Origin: Flavobacteriales bacterium
Lineage (GTDB): Bacteria > Bacteroidota > Bacteroidia > Flavobacteriales_F > PHOS-HE28
Assembly: GCA_016710685.1 (NCBI GenBank)
Contig: JADJVC010000014.1
Coordinates: forward strand, 124,001-188,000
DNA length: 64,000 bases
Direction: 5' to 3'
Shown: positions 16,645 through 26,184 of the stretch, piece after piece
Layout: every line of letters starts with the position of its first letter
Numbering within the stretch: the first letter of the stretch is position 1
Notes under the pieces: generated by a model
What the model saw: only the letters and a program-made list of their open reading frames with translations
Told to the model about the DNA's origin: nothing
Database searches by the model: none
Translations under genes and position numbers: made by a program

Positions 16645-18846
16645 CTACAAATTCTCCTCCAACCATTTGGTCATTTTCGTGAACAGCTGCATCCGCGTAG
16701 GGCCACCGTAAATGCCGTGGTTCTTGTCCGGATACATCATCATGTCGAATTGCTTGTTCGCATTCACCAGAGCGGTGATCATTTCGGCGCTGTTCTGGAA
16801 ATGCACGTTGTCGTCCGCAAGGCCGTGTACCAGCAAGAAGTTGCCGCGCAGCGATGCAACGTGGTTTATGGGGCTGTTGTCGTCGTAGCCGCTGGCGTTG
16901 TCCTTCGGCAAGCCCATGTAGCGCTCGGTGTAAATGCTGTCGTAGTAGCGCCAGTTCGTTACCGGGGCCACGGCGATCGCGGCCTTGAATACGCCAGCGC
17001 CCTTGGTGATGCACAACGAACTCATGTATCCGCCATAGCTCCAACCTTGTATGCCGATGCGCGTGCTGTCCACGTAAGGCAAAGCGCCCAACCACTTCGC
17101 CACGCCGATCTGGTCCTCGGTTTCGTACTTGCCGAGCTGACCGTAAGTCATGTGCCGGAAGTCCCTGCCGCGGTGGCCCGTGCCGCGCGGGTCGGCGCAT
17201 ACTACGATGTAGCCTTTCTGTGCCAGCAGCTCATGCCAGAGCAGATTCCGCCCGCCCCACTGGTCCAGTACTTGGTTGTCGTTCGGGCCACTGTACTGCG
17301 TCATGAACACCGGGTATTTCTTCATGCCATCGAAGCCCGCAGGCTTGATCATCCAAGCGTTCAGCACCACGCCATCGCCCACGGCAATGGTGATGAATTC
17401 CTTCGGCTGCAGATCGTATTCCCTCAGGTTAGTCCTCAGGCGGGTATTGTCCTTCAGGGTCTTTACCAATTTTCCGTTGCCGTCGTATAGCGTGATCGCA
17501 CCCGGATCGTTGGCCGTGCTGCGCGTGTTGATGAAATACTTGAACCCCGTGCTGAAGTCCGCATCGTTCGTTCCGCCGGCAGGGCTGAGCTGCTTCAACC
17601 CTTTGCCGTTCAAGCCCATGGACCAAACTTCCTGCTGCGTAGGGTCCAGCTTGCTGGCGGTGAAGAGGACGCGTTTGCCCTTTTCGTCCACGCCGTTCAC
17701 CGAGATCACGTCGTAGCTGCCGGGCGTAAGGATGCGCTTCTTTGTTCCGTCCGCGCTGTTCCAAACAATGTGGTTCCAGCCGTCCTGCTCATTGGTGAGG
17801 ATGTAGCTGCCATCATTCAAGAAATGTAGATCGTCCGTTACTTCGATGTAGGTAGGGCTGGTCTCCTTGTAGATCGCCTTCGGCTCCCCAGCCTTCTTCA
17901 CGTCGGAAACATCGCAGGTGTAGATCAGCTTCTCGTTCTGCAAGCGGTTCATGCGCATAAACCACACGGTGCTGTTGCCGGTGAAGCCGAAGCGCGGCAG
18001 GTAAATGTCCGTTTCCGCAGTACCCAACGGAACAATGCTGGTGCTGCGCGAAGCAACGTCGTACACGTGCAGGCTTACGGTGCTGTTGATCTCACCGGCC
18101 TTGGGGTACTTGAAGCTGTATTCACCGGGGTAGAGTTGATCTTGATACATGGTGAGATCGTACTCTTTCACCGCGCTTTCATCGCTGCGCAGGTAGAGGA
18201 TTTTTTTTCCGTCAGGGCTCCACTCATAGCCTTGCGTGAACGCAAATTCCTCCTCGTACACCCAGTCTGGCGCGCCGTTGAGCACCTTGTTCCATTCACC
18301 GTCCGTGGTTATCGCGGTTTCTTGCATGGTGGCCAAGTCCACGGTAAACAAATTGTTGTCGCGCATAAAGGCCGCATGGGAGCCATCCGGGCTAAAGGTG
18401 GCTACGCGTTGCTTGCTTTTGGAGGGGTCGGTGAGCGGCTTCACGGCTTTGGTAGCGCGATCGTAGACGTAGTTGGTGGCGTAGAAACTATGGCGATAAA
18501 GTGGCTCAATGCCGGTGCGCAGCATTAATTTCCGCTCATCGCCGCTGAAGGCGTAGTCGTCCAGTTCCAGCGGCACGGAATCGCCAACAAGCACAAGGTC
18601 CTTGTCACGCACCACGGTGCCCGATTTTTCGCCGGTGGCATAGTCGTAGGTGGCCACCTCGGGGCCGCCTGCCGTGCTTTCCATAGCGGAAAAGTGTCTG
18701 CCGTCGTTCATGCTCACCAAGCCGGACAAACCGTCGCCACTGAAGGTATTGCTGTACCAGATGGTCTCGTTGGTGATGGCCTTTTGGGCGATTACGGCAG
18801 GGGCTGCAACAAGGAGCAGGGCTGCCGCGGACAGGAATTTGTTCAT
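16645..18846 (-). CDS. Dipeptidyl-peptidase IV (S9B serine peptidase)
   Basis: A 733-residue exported enzyme with a signal peptide (ending APAVIAQ), a DPPIV_N beta-propeller over roughly residues 95-455, and an alpha/beta-hydrolase S9 domain from about 510. The catalytic triad is visible: Ser603 in GWSYGGYMS, Asp in HGLADDNVHF (about 678) and His710 in DKNHGIYGG. The YEEEFAF segment supplies the Glu pair that fixes the substrate amino terminus in DPP IV. It removes X-Pro or X-Ala dipeptides from peptides in the periplasm, feeding the three POT transporters downstream. The start at 18846 was chosen for the signal peptide. Confidence 0.95.
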   Translation of the reverse strand: MNKFLSAAALLLVAAPAVIAQKAITNETIWYSNTFSGDGLSGLVSMNDGRHFSAMESTAGGPEVATYDYATGEKSGTVVRDKDLVLVGDSVPLELDDYAFSGDERKLMLRTGIEPLYRHSFYATNYVYDRATKAVKPLTDPSKSKQRVATFSPDGSHAAFMRDNNLFTVDLATMQETAITTDGEWNKVLNGAPDWVYEEEFAFTQGYEWSPDGKKILYLRSDESAVKEYDLTMYQDQLYPGEYSFKYPKAGEINSTVSLHVYDVASRSTSIVPLGTAETDIYLPRFGFTGNSTVWFMRMNRLQNEKLIYTCDVSDVKKAGEPKAIYKETSPTYIEVTDDLHFLNDGSYILTNEQDGWNHIVWNSADGTKKRILTPGSYDVISVNGVDEKGKRVLFTASKLDPTQQEVWSMGLNGKGLKQLSPAGGTNDADFSTGFKYFINTRSTANDPGAITLYDGNGKLVKTLKDNTRLRTNLREYDLQPKEFITIAVGDGVVLNAWMIKPAGFDGMKKYPVFMTQYSGPNDNQVLDQWGGRNLLWHELLAQKGYIVVCADPRGTGHRGRDFRHMTYGQLGKYETEDQIGVAKWLGALPYVDSTRIGIQGWSYGGYMSSLCITKGAGVFKAAIAVAPVTNWRYYDSIYTERYMGLPKDNASGYDDNSPINHVASLRGNFLLVHGLADDNVHFQNSAEMITALVNANKQFDMMMYPDKNHGIYGGPTRMQLFTKMTKWLEENL

Positions 18847-18983
18847 GCTGGGGATCGTGCCGCCAAAGTAAGCGGTCGGGGAACAACGGGAATGAGCCTT
18901 GACGCTCGCGCCCAATGAGAAGTACGCCAAAGTCGCTACGTGCCTTGGAGCATCCGCGCGCCGTTCCCGGTACCTTTCCGCCC

Positions 18984-20458
18984 ATGTTTCCGCGCGCCGC
19001 ACACATCCGCTCCGTGATGCGGAATCACAAGGCACCGCTGATCGTGCTCCTCTTTTTTGCTGTGTTCTACGCGCTCATCTTCGTGCCGAACCACTTGCTT
19101 TTCCGCACCTACGCGCTGGACCTCGGCCTCTACACGCACGCCGCCGTTACCTATGCCCATGGGCGCATGGCAGATTCCATGCTCTTCCTCGGCACTACAC
19201 ACTCCCTGTTGGCCGACCACTTCGATCTGCACCTCATCCTCTGGGCGCCGCTCACTTGGTTGTTCGGGCAGTGGACGCTCCTGATCGTGCAATGGGCCGC
19301 CGTGCTTCTGGGCGGTATCGGCATGTGGCGCTGGCTTCGCGAATTGGGTGCAGAACCTGTCATCGCGAACCTCGGCTTGGTGCATTTCCTCGCCTTCTTC
19401 GGCATCTTCAGTGCCTTTACGGCAGATTTTCACAGCAATGTGGTGGCCACCATGGCTCTACCGTGGTACGGCTTAGCCCTGTGCCAACAGCGGAAACGCA
19501 CGGCTTGGCTGTTGTTGCTCTTTATGCTGGCTGGCAAGGAGAACATGGGCATTTGGATGGCTTTTATAGCACTCGCCTTTTTGGTCCACTACTGGAAGGA
19601 TTCCGCCATGCGCAGCACCTTGGCCCTGCAAGCGGTGTTCGCTTTGGCATGGAGTGCCGTGGTGATCGGCCTGGTGATGCCCGCCCTTGGCGATGGCGCA
19701 CACTACGCCAATTGGAAATTCCCGCGCTGGGTGCCGGGCCTGTGGACGCCCTGCACATCATGGCCACGAGACCCGTACACGTGTTTCAATCCTTGATGGA
19801 CAGTGGGGGCGTGCCGATCGGCCATGACATGAAGGTGGAAATGCTCGTGCTGCTCTTTCTCGCAGGCGGCTGGGCCATGCTGCTGCGCCCATGGATCCTA
19901 CTGATGGCCGTGCCGTTGCTGCTGCAGAAGCTCTTGCATGAAGGACCCACGCAATGGGGCGTGCTCGCCCAGTATTCCGTGGAGTTCGCGCCGCTATGCA
20001 CGCTCGCGGTTTTCACATGGAAGCCGGTGTTGCGGCCCACACACGCTGCAAAGGTTATTGCCGTGTTCGCCACGCTGCTTTCCATCGGAGCCACCATCCG
20101 CGTGCCGGATGCCAGTATCTACATTGAAAACCGCGCTAAGCAGCGCTTCTACCAAGCCGACCACTACCATCGCGAATTCGATGCGCAACGCGTGCGCGAA
20201 TTGCTCTGCGCCATTCCCGCCGATGCTGCCGTTTCTGCTTCAACGGCTTTCGTGCCGCACTTGGTGGAACATCGCGACCTCTACCAATATCCCATTCTCG
20301 AAAATGCCAATGTGATCGTGCTCGCCACCAAGGAAGGGCCCTATCCGGAAACCAGAGAGGAATTCGAGCTGGCGATGGATACGCTGGAACGCTCCCGATT
20401 TTGGACCGAAACGGACCGGAGCGATGGGGCCGTGGTGTTTGCGCGGAACGTGCCGTAG
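18984..20458 (+). pseudogene. DUF2079 multi-pass membrane protein, frameshifted
   Basis: Two overlapping frames make one protein. The first, from ATG 18984 or 19017, carries a series of membrane helices and the DUF2079 hallmark ALDLGLYTHAA with LLADHFDLHLILW. The second carries PVDALHIMATRPVHVF, further helices and a soluble end. The frame changes around the CCC run at 19721-19723; adding one C restores FPALGAGPVDALH and a whole number of codons (492 from 18984). DUF2079 proteins resemble GT-C glycosyltransferases, but their substrate is unknown. The gene is divergent from DPP IV. The break may be a sequencing error. Confidence 0.78.
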
Positions 20459-20500
20459 TTGGTGAAGCGGTTAGGGTGTGGACCATGGGTGGAAAAGATC

Positions 20501-20528
20501 GCAGGGTCCCTGATAAAGGGTACCCTGC
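20501..20528. terminator. Strong hairpin between convergent genes
   Basis: GCAGGGT (20501-20507) pairs with ACCCTGC (20522-20528), extended inside by CCC/GGG around a TGATAAA loop. It lies 42 bases after the DUF2079 stop and 77 bases past the stop of the convergent repeat-rich gene. No U-tract is present, so if it stops transcription it does so imperfectly. A second stem, CGAGCG-TTGA-CGCTCG, follows at 20552-20567. Confidence 0.45.
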
Positions 20529-20605
20529 GGGAGGACTAACAGGGAAGCGCACGAGCGTTGACGCTCGCGCAAAGTGTGCGAGTTGACCGTTTCCGCGATG
20601 ACCTG

Positions 20606-22708
20606 CTACTTCTCCTTCTTGGGCCGTTCGCGACTTTTCGAAACAGGCAATGGGATTTCCTCGGAGTCTGATTTTGTCGCACCGTAAAACTCACGGGCCT
20701 CCGATCGCATGGTTTCCTTTTGCACCGGACCGGGCGCGGCTGCGAAACGAACCCCAGAGTACTTGGAAACACTTCCGTCCGCATTCACTTCGTCTGCACG
20801 ATTTGCTACAATGGTGTAGCTGAACGCAACGTTGGAAGTCCCACCGGCAAGCTCCATTACATCGAATCCCGTGGCCGTCTTGTTGGTCACATATACACCG
20901 GAGCAGTCTCCTTCAAGTTGCACGAATACGCGCAGCGGGTGCTTGTCATTCACCACGATGTTCTTGCTAAAGATGGGGTCGATCGAAACATGGGCGGTTC
21001 CGTTTTCGAGCTTGGCATTGCCATAGTCTTGAAAGAGGGCCTCAGGTGCCTCGGGACAGGCCAATCCCACATATTGGTCTTCGGTGTCTTTTACAATTGT
21101 CCCAACAATGCCATTTCCATGGATCTTGTAAAGAACGTTCGTTGGGCTCAACTGCATCCCCACATACGCCCAAGAAACCGGAGCGAGTCCATTAAGCAGC
21201 TCGAAGTAACCACCTGAAGCTGCATTGGCAAGATTACCAGCCGAGTTATTGCCCCCGGGATTCACAGTTGCCGTGGAAATATTGGTAAAGCCCATTACGC
21301 CGTATTGCCTGCCTGTCCCGACTATACCACAGCCCATAGTTGGGGCAATGGGGTTAACCCCATTGCCAGCAGCCATGAGCCCAATTCCTGCGGCGACATT
21401 GGATGAAATGGAGTAGAGGCCAAGTCGAGTGCCTGCGAAAGAGCCCCCCGCCCCGTTTGCTGGGGCGATATAAGTGGTTACGCCATTTCCTAAGCCAACC
21501 ATGCCTATGCCGCTGGCCACGTTGCCATTGGAACCTACAACCCCAATACCACCAGCTGTTTGTACAAAACCTGAAACGCCGTAAAATGTGCCGGTGGTGG
21601 CGCCTACATCCCCCGCTACAGCCGTGCCGAAAGCGGTGCCAGCGGTGTTAGTTGCCAATACCGTTCCGCGAATTCCATACACGGAACGACCTGTAGCAAG
21701 CGATGTGGCTGAAGTATTATACCCTCGTAGGCCCGCAGCACCACCTATTCCTGAAGTTTGCCCTTGGATGCCGTGGGAGAAATTGGCACCGGCATCGGCA
21801 TTTATACCTAAGACCGCATAGCCGTTTGCACTGCTCGTTTGGCCGTATAGTCCAAAAGCCGAACCGGTGAGACTAGTGGTAAAACCTGCAACGCCGATGG
21901 TCCTGCCAAATCCGGGAGTTCCGAATGCATCGCCCTCAACCCCGATGGCTAGTCCTGCGGTAACCGCAGTTCCCAATGGCGAAGCCGTATTCATTCCCAG
22001 CACCCCATTGCTGGAAGTTGGTGGATTGATAGCAGGAAGATTCAACGCACTAAGAACCCCAAAAACCCCAACACCTTCGGAGGTTGTAGCACTGCTGGTC
22101 TCTCCGTAAACTCCGATCCCATTGCCTGCTGCATAGGAATTGACAACGGAGGAGCCCAGTGCGCTAATTGCTGTGGTAACCCCATTTGTTGTTCCGCTTC
22201 CATACACCGAAAAGACATCCCCGCCATAGGCAGTTGTATTGTTTATCACGGACGGCCCGGTCGCAAGCACGCGCATCCTTTCATTGGTCGCGGCACTGCC
22301 ACCGGTTTTCACCACAAAGTCCCTGGCATCCGTAGTGCCGATGAAATTCGTTCCGGGCGTAGTACCACTGTTCCCTAAAATCGACCAGCCTTTCACCCCG
22401 GCGAGGATGGGTACCCAAGTGGAACTTGCCGTTTCGTAATAGTAAAAACCCGGCGTAACATTATTCGGAGCAGCACCGGCAGTAGCGGTGTTGTAGACCA
22501 ACAAAGAGTTGGCCGGTGCAGCAACGGGACCTACTGCATTGGTGGCCGTTAATGCCACCCTTGGGATCAATAAGCCCTTGTTGGCATTATCGATGTCCAG
22601 CATGGCGCTGGGCACAGCCGCGACCCCCGTAAGATTAATGCCGATATTCTGGGCTTGGGACACACCGGCCAATCCGGTAAAAAACAAAAGGAACGTAGTG
22701 ATGCGCAT
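20606..22708 (-). CDS. Large secreted repeat-rich protein
   Basis: A 700-residue exported protein (signal ending GVSQAQ). The N-terminal part (IGINLTGVAAVPSAMLDID and GLLIPRVALTATNA) is the common Bacteroidota opening for surface proteins with tail-fibre-like repeats. Residues about 150-500 are a degenerate repeat of roughly 25 residues rich in Gly/Ala/Ser/Thr, with phrases such as GVYGETSSAT, GLYGQTSSANG and GVLGMN. A compact C-terminal domain follows (VNDKHPLRVFVQLEGDCSGVYV). The last residues are charged (RPKKEK) and there is no T9SS sorting domain. An adhesin or filament role is plausible but unproven. Confidence 0.85.
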   Translation of the reverse strand: MRITTFLLFFTGLAGVSQAQNIGINLTGVAAVPSAMLDIDNANKGLLIPRVALTATNAVGPVAAPANSLLVYNTATAGAAPNNVTPGFYYYETASSTWVPILAGVKGWSILGNSGTTPGTNFIGTTDARDFVVKTGGSAATNERMRVLATGPSVINNTTAYGGDVFSVYGSGTTNGVTTAISALGSSVVNSYAAGNGIGVYGETSSATTSEGVGVFGVLSALNLPAINPPTSSNGVLGMNTASPLGTAVTAGLAIGVEGDAFGTPGFGRTIGVAGFTTSLTGSAFGLYGQTSSANGYAVLGINADAGANFSHGIQGQTSGIGGAAGLRGYNTSATSLATGRSVYGIRGTVLATNTAGTAFGTAVAGDVGATTGTFYGVSGFVQTAGGIGVVGSNGNVASGIGMVGLGNGVTTYIAPANGAGGSFAGTRLGLYSISSNVAAGIGLMAAGNGVNPIAPTMGCGIVGTGRQYGVMGFTNISTATVNPGGNNSAGNLANAASGGYFELLNGLAPVSWAYVGMQLSPTNVLYKIHGNGIVGTIVKDTEDQYVGLACPEAPEALFQDYGNAKLENGTAHVSIDPIFSKNIVVNDKHPLRVFVQLEGDCSGVYVTNKTATGFDVMELAGGTSNVAFSYTIVANRADEVNADGSVSKYSGVRFAAAPGPVQKETMRSEAREFYGATKSDSEEIPLPVSKSRERPKKEK

Positions 22709-22936
22709 GATCCAAGTGTAGTTTGGTGACGTTGATCCGAGTGAAAGTTAGTCGAATTTACCTTAGTGGGCAATTGGGAAGTGTGCACTTATGTCAATCC
22801 GTTAACATCACAATGCGAATTCAACCCGTGAGACCTTTTATCCATGACGTTGCCCGGCCCTTTTCGGATGCCTCCTTAATGATAGGTTGCATCCACGCGG
22901 CACGGAGCTGTCCCTCCAAGAACCGATATTTGCACC

Positions 22937-24352
22937 ATGTCCACGCTCTCTTTCAATACCCCGCTTACCGATGCCTTTTTAGTGGATCTGCGTACCCTCC
23001 TTCAACCCGCCGACCTGTTGATGGGACCGGAGGATTTGGAACGCTTCTGCCACGACGAAACCGAAGACCTTCGTTTTCCGCCCCAAGTGGTTGTTCAGCC
23101 GCGCACAACAGAGCAGGTTGCCGCTGTCGTGAAAATCTGCGCAGCGCACCACGTGCCCATTACGCCCATGGGCGCGCGCACCGGTCTAAGCGGCGGCGCG
23201 CTGGCTGTATATGGCGGCGTTGGTCTTTCCATGGCGAAAATGGACGCGATCATAGCCATCGACGAAAAGAACCTTCAAGTTACAGTAGAGCCGGGCGTGA
23301 TAACGCAAGTTCTGCAAGAAGCCGTGGCCGCAAAAGGGCTGTACTACGCGCCGGATCCCAGCAGCCGCGGCAGTTGTACCATCGGCGGTAATCTGGCCGA
23401 GAATGCCGGTGGGCCAAGAGCTGTGAAGTACGGCGTTACCCGTGATTTTGTCCTGAATTTGGAAGTGGTACTGCCCAACGGCGAGGTGGTCTGGACCGGT
23501 GCGAATACGCTGAAGAACAGTACTGGCTACGACCTCACGCGATTATTAGTAGGCAGCGAAGGCACCCTCGGCATCATCACCAAAGCCGTGTTGCGCTTAA
23601 TTCCCTTGCCTAAGGAATCGCGCCTGATGTTGGTGCCCTTCCGCGATGCGCACAAAGCCTGCCAGGCCGTGAGCGCCGTATTCCGTGCGGGTGTAACGCC
23701 AAGCGCGCTGGAGTTCATGGAGCGCGATGCCATTGATTGGACATTGCGGTTCATTGATGGCGTGAACCTCACCATTGCGGATGATACTGCGGCCCATCTG
23801 CTGATCGAAGTGGACGGCAACCACGGCGACGTGCTGTTGCGTGATTGCGAAATTATTCTCGGCGTAATGGAAAAATTTGACTGCCAAGAGGTGTTGTTCG
23901 CGGAAACTTCAGCGGAAAAAGATGCCCTGTGGAAGCTGCGCCGCCGCGTAGCGGAAGCCGTGAAGGGCAACAGTGTGTACAAGGAGGAGGACACGGTGGT
24001 GCCGCGATACGAGCTGCCGAATTTATTGGCGAAGGTGAAGGAAGTGGGAACGAAGTACGGATTCAAAAGCGTGTGCTACGGCCATGCCGGCGATGGCAAC
24101 CTGCACGTCAACATCATCAAGGGTGATATGTCCGATGAGGCTTGGGAGAACGAGCTTCCGAAAGCGATCCGCGAGATCTTCGAATTCACTGTTTCAGTAG
24201 GTGGTACGCTGAGCGGCGAGCATGGTATCGGCTTGGTGCAACGGCCCTACATGGATATTGCTTTCAACCAAGTGCAACTGGAGCTGATGCGAGGCATCAA
24301 AAAACTGTTCGACCCGTTGGGGATCATGAATCCTGGGAAAGTGTTGCCTTGA
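22937..24352 (+). CDS. FAD-linked oxidase, GlcD/D-lactate dehydrogenase type
   Basis: A 471-residue cytosolic flavoprotein. The FAD-binding type 4 domain covers residues about 50-190 (VVQPRTTEQVAAVVK, MGARTGLSGGALA, DPSSRGSCTIGGNLAENAGG). The FAD-oxidase C domain follows to the end, with the signature segments CYGHAGDGNLHVNI and LSGEHGIGLVQRPYM. It oxidises a 2-hydroxy acid such as glycolate or D-lactate to the keto acid. No GlcE or GlcF subunit or iron-sulphur domain is adjacent, so it may pass electrons to a separate partner. The gene stands alone between a convergent and a divergent neighbour. Confidence 0.93.
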   Translation: MSTLSFNTPLTDAFLVDLRTLLQPADLLMGPEDLERFCHDETEDLRFPPQVVVQPRTTEQVAAVVKICAAHHVPITPMGARTGLSGGALAVYGGVGLSMAKMDAIIAIDEKNLQVTVEPGVITQVLQEAVAAKGLYYAPDPSSRGSCTIGGNLAENAGGPRAVKYGVTRDFVLNLEVVLPNGEVVWTGANTLKNSTGYDLTRLLVGSEGTLGIITKAVLRLIPLPKESRLMLVPFRDAHKACQAVSAVFRAGVTPSALEFMERDAIDWTLRFIDGVNLTIADDTAAHLLIEVDGNHGDVLLRDCEIILGVMEKFDCQEVLFAETSAEKDALWKLRRRVAEAVKGNSVYKEEDTVVPRYELPNLLAKVKEVGTKYGFKSVCYGHAGDGNLHVNIIKGDMSDEAWENELPKAIREIFEFTVSVGGTLSGEHGIGLVQRPYMDIAFNQVQLELMRGIKKLFDPLGIMNPGKVLP

Positions 24353-24446
24353 GAGTTGTTCGTCCGGTGCAGATGCCAGTTGCAGTAGGCCGTTGCAGCG
24401 GTTGTCAGTACCCGGAACTCATTACTACATACGCGATACAAGAAAT

Positions 24447-25082
24447 TCACTTCTCACTCCCGAATACCGTCACCGTTCTCTTGCCTTCCGGCGACCATTT
24501 CAGCCACACGCCGTTGCGTTCGCCATTCACGTATTTCCCGCAGTAGCTGGGATTGCCATTGCCGTATGTCCAATGCCACAACCCGCTCCGTTTACCTTGG
24601 TTGAAATGACCTGCGGTACGACCGATCGCGGTGCTGTCGCTTTTGTACCATTCTATGTAATGGCCGTCCGCGATGCCTTCTTTGTATTCGGTGAACTGCC
24701 GCGGCATACCGTCTGAAAAAAAGCGGTACAACGGGCCGTCCGGCTCTCCGTCGCGGAAGCGTTCCATACGTAGCAATTGGCCGTTCGGTGACCAATACGC
24801 TTGCCAGCCTTCCTTTTTTCCCATGATGAATTGCAGGAGCGAAAGCGTATCACCTGTCAGGCCCACCGTGGTCCAGGCTCCGTTGCGGCTGTCCGCTTTG
24901 TAATGTCCTTCCGTTCGCAAGGAACCGTCGGCATTGAGAAAACGCACTAAGCCCTCTTTCTTCCCCGCAACGCGTTCCAGTTGGGCACGCACCCGCCCTT
25001 GGCCGTCATGCACGGTCTGCGGCTCGGCGGCCGGGGTGCAAGCCAGGGCCAACAAAGGGAGAAGTAGGATGAAGGACTTCAT
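24447..25082 (-). CDS. MORN-repeat lipoprotein (YwqK-like)
   Basis: A 211-residue lipoprotein (signal LLALAC-TP) made of consecutive MORN-type repeats of about 22 residues with the pattern G-x-Y-x-x-x-x-x-x-G-x-W. Examples are EGHYKADSRNGAWTTVG, KEGWQAYWSPNGQLLRM, GIADGHYIEWY and YVNGERNGVWLKW. Such proteins are often annotated YwqK-family 'antitoxin', but in Bacteroidota they are exported proteins of unknown role; no toxin is adjacent. The start codon overlaps the stop of the CPBP protease gene (ATGA), so the two are translationally coupled. Confidence 0.86.
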   Translation of the reverse strand: MKSFILLLPLLALACTPAAEPQTVHDGQGRVRAQLERVAGKKEGLVRFLNADGSLRTEGHYKADSRNGAWTTVGLTGDTLSLLQFIMGKKEGWQAYWSPNGQLLRMERFRDGEPDGPLYRFFSDGMPRQFTEYKEGIADGHYIEWYKSDSTAIGRTAGHFNQGKRSGLWHWTYGNGNPSYCGKYVNGERNGVWLKWSPEGKRTVTVFGSEK

Positions 25083-26011
25083 GCCGCTTTTTGGAACTGA
25101 ACGCGGAAGTCGCGATCAAATGCGAATAACAATACGCCCAGACTGCACATGCCAAGTATGGCGGAAAGGCCCGCGCCGCCGCCCAGCATTTCGGTGCCGC
25201 CCTTCGTGAAAACCACCGTGATGCCTGCGGCCGCGTTCACGGTGCCATGTAACACACCTGCAGACCACACACAACCACTGCGAAAACGCACCCACGCCAA
25301 CGGTAACGCCAACGCCGTGGTGAAGAGGCACATAAACGCGATACCCGACCACGGATGTTCCGGGTAGTTGAGCCCATGGTGGATCAATGGCGCATGCCAT
25401 AACCCCCAAACCAGCCCGGTGAATAGCGCCTGCCGGAGCCAACCAAAACGCCGCGTGGAATGAAACAGCATGCCCCGCCAACCCAGCTCTTCGCCCATGG
25501 CGAATACGAAGTTCACCGTACACCCGGCGAGCGCGGCGAACGCCAACATCAACACAAGCAGCGCGGGGCCGTTCAACGGAAAGTCTTGCAACTTTGCCGC
25601 ACGGCTGTCCACTAATTCAGCCGACATTCCGGATCCGGTCAGTGTTTCGCGCAGCACGTCCATGATCATGGCTTTGGAAACAGAGGTATGGCCGAAACCT
25701 TGGAAATGCAGCAGATCGCCCAAGAGCCAATTGAAACCAATTGCCAGCACGGGTAACGATAGACCGATAAGCACTGCGATCCCCATCCATTTCCAGCGGA
25801 TACCATGCCGCACTACGCCGAGGTCCGGCCAGGTAAGCCCAAGCGGCTTGCGCAACACCAATGCGGCTATCGCGGGGCCGAACATGAACAGCGCCGAGGT
25901 GATGGTCCAGCCGATGGGGCCGGTTACGCCGATGCCCCACTTCGCCACGGCATAGATGGACCAGCTGATGCCGAAGGCCAGCGCGAGGAATAATGCGGTG
26001 AGCTTTTTCAC
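25079..26011 (-). CDS. CPBP-family intramembrane metalloprotease
   Basis: A 310-residue membrane protein with about eight hydrophobic helices and the three CPBP/Abi (Rce1-like) motifs: the Glu-Glu pair in GEELGWRGM, the His in LVWGLWHAP and the last His in LHGTVNAAAG. These residues bind a catalytic metal inside the membrane. Members cleave prenylated or other small membrane substrates and some handle bacteriocins; the substrate here is unknown. It is coupled by a four-base overlap to the MORN lipoprotein downstream, which is a candidate partner. Confidence 0.9.
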   Translation of the reverse strand: MKKLTALFLALAFGISWSIYAVAKWGIGVTGPIGWTITSALFMFGPAIAALVLRKPLGLTWPDLGVVRHGIRWKWMGIAVLIGLSLPVLAIGFNWLLGDLLHFQGFGHTSVSKAMIMDVLRETLTGSGMSAELVDSRAAKLQDFPLNGPALLVLMLAFAALAGCTVNFVFAMGEELGWRGMLFHSTRRFGWLRQALFTGLVWGLWHAPLIHHGLNYPEHPWSGIAFMCLFTTALALPLAWVRFRSGCVWSAGVLHGTVNAAAGITVVFTKGGTEMLGGGAGLSAILGMCSLGVLLFAFDRDFRVQFQKAA

Positions 26012-26040
26012 GGCGGGAAATTAACCCGGCTTGAGGGTTT

Positions 26041-26181
26041 ACCACAAAGAAGAGGTGGAACCGCGGAGGGCGCCGAGAACGCGGAGAACGCGGAGAATTA
26101 CTTGCTCGGCAAAGAAGAGATCAACTGAAGCCGTACCTCTGGCGATCTCTTTGCGCTCTCCGCGCCCTCTGCGGTTAAAAT
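26041..26181. repeat. Inverted pair of CGGAGAA-type word repeats
   Basis: The left arm (about 26041-26099) holds AACCGCGGAGGGCGCCGAGA then repeated ACGCGGAGA units. The right arm (about 26145-26181), read in reverse, gives AACCGCAGAGGGCGCGGAGA then GCGCAAAGAG. The arms are inverted relative to one another around a spacer of roughly 45 bases and could fold into one long stem. This is the same word family as the CACAGAGG repeats elsewhere, here between two minus-strand genes. Confidence 0.6.
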
Positions 26182-26184
26182 CAC

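Noticed and set aside
18896..20570. 13-nt direct repeat TTGACGCTCGCGC at 18899 and 20558 flanking the DUF2079 gene
   Set aside because: It is short, one copy is part of a local hairpin, and there is no transposase or inverted end; chance or a word repeat is more likely than a target-site duplication.
24447..25082. Toxin-antitoxin module at the YwqK/MORN gene
   Set aside because: The 'antitoxin' label of this family is weak, the protein is a lipoprotein, and the coupled gene is an intramembrane protease rather than a toxin.
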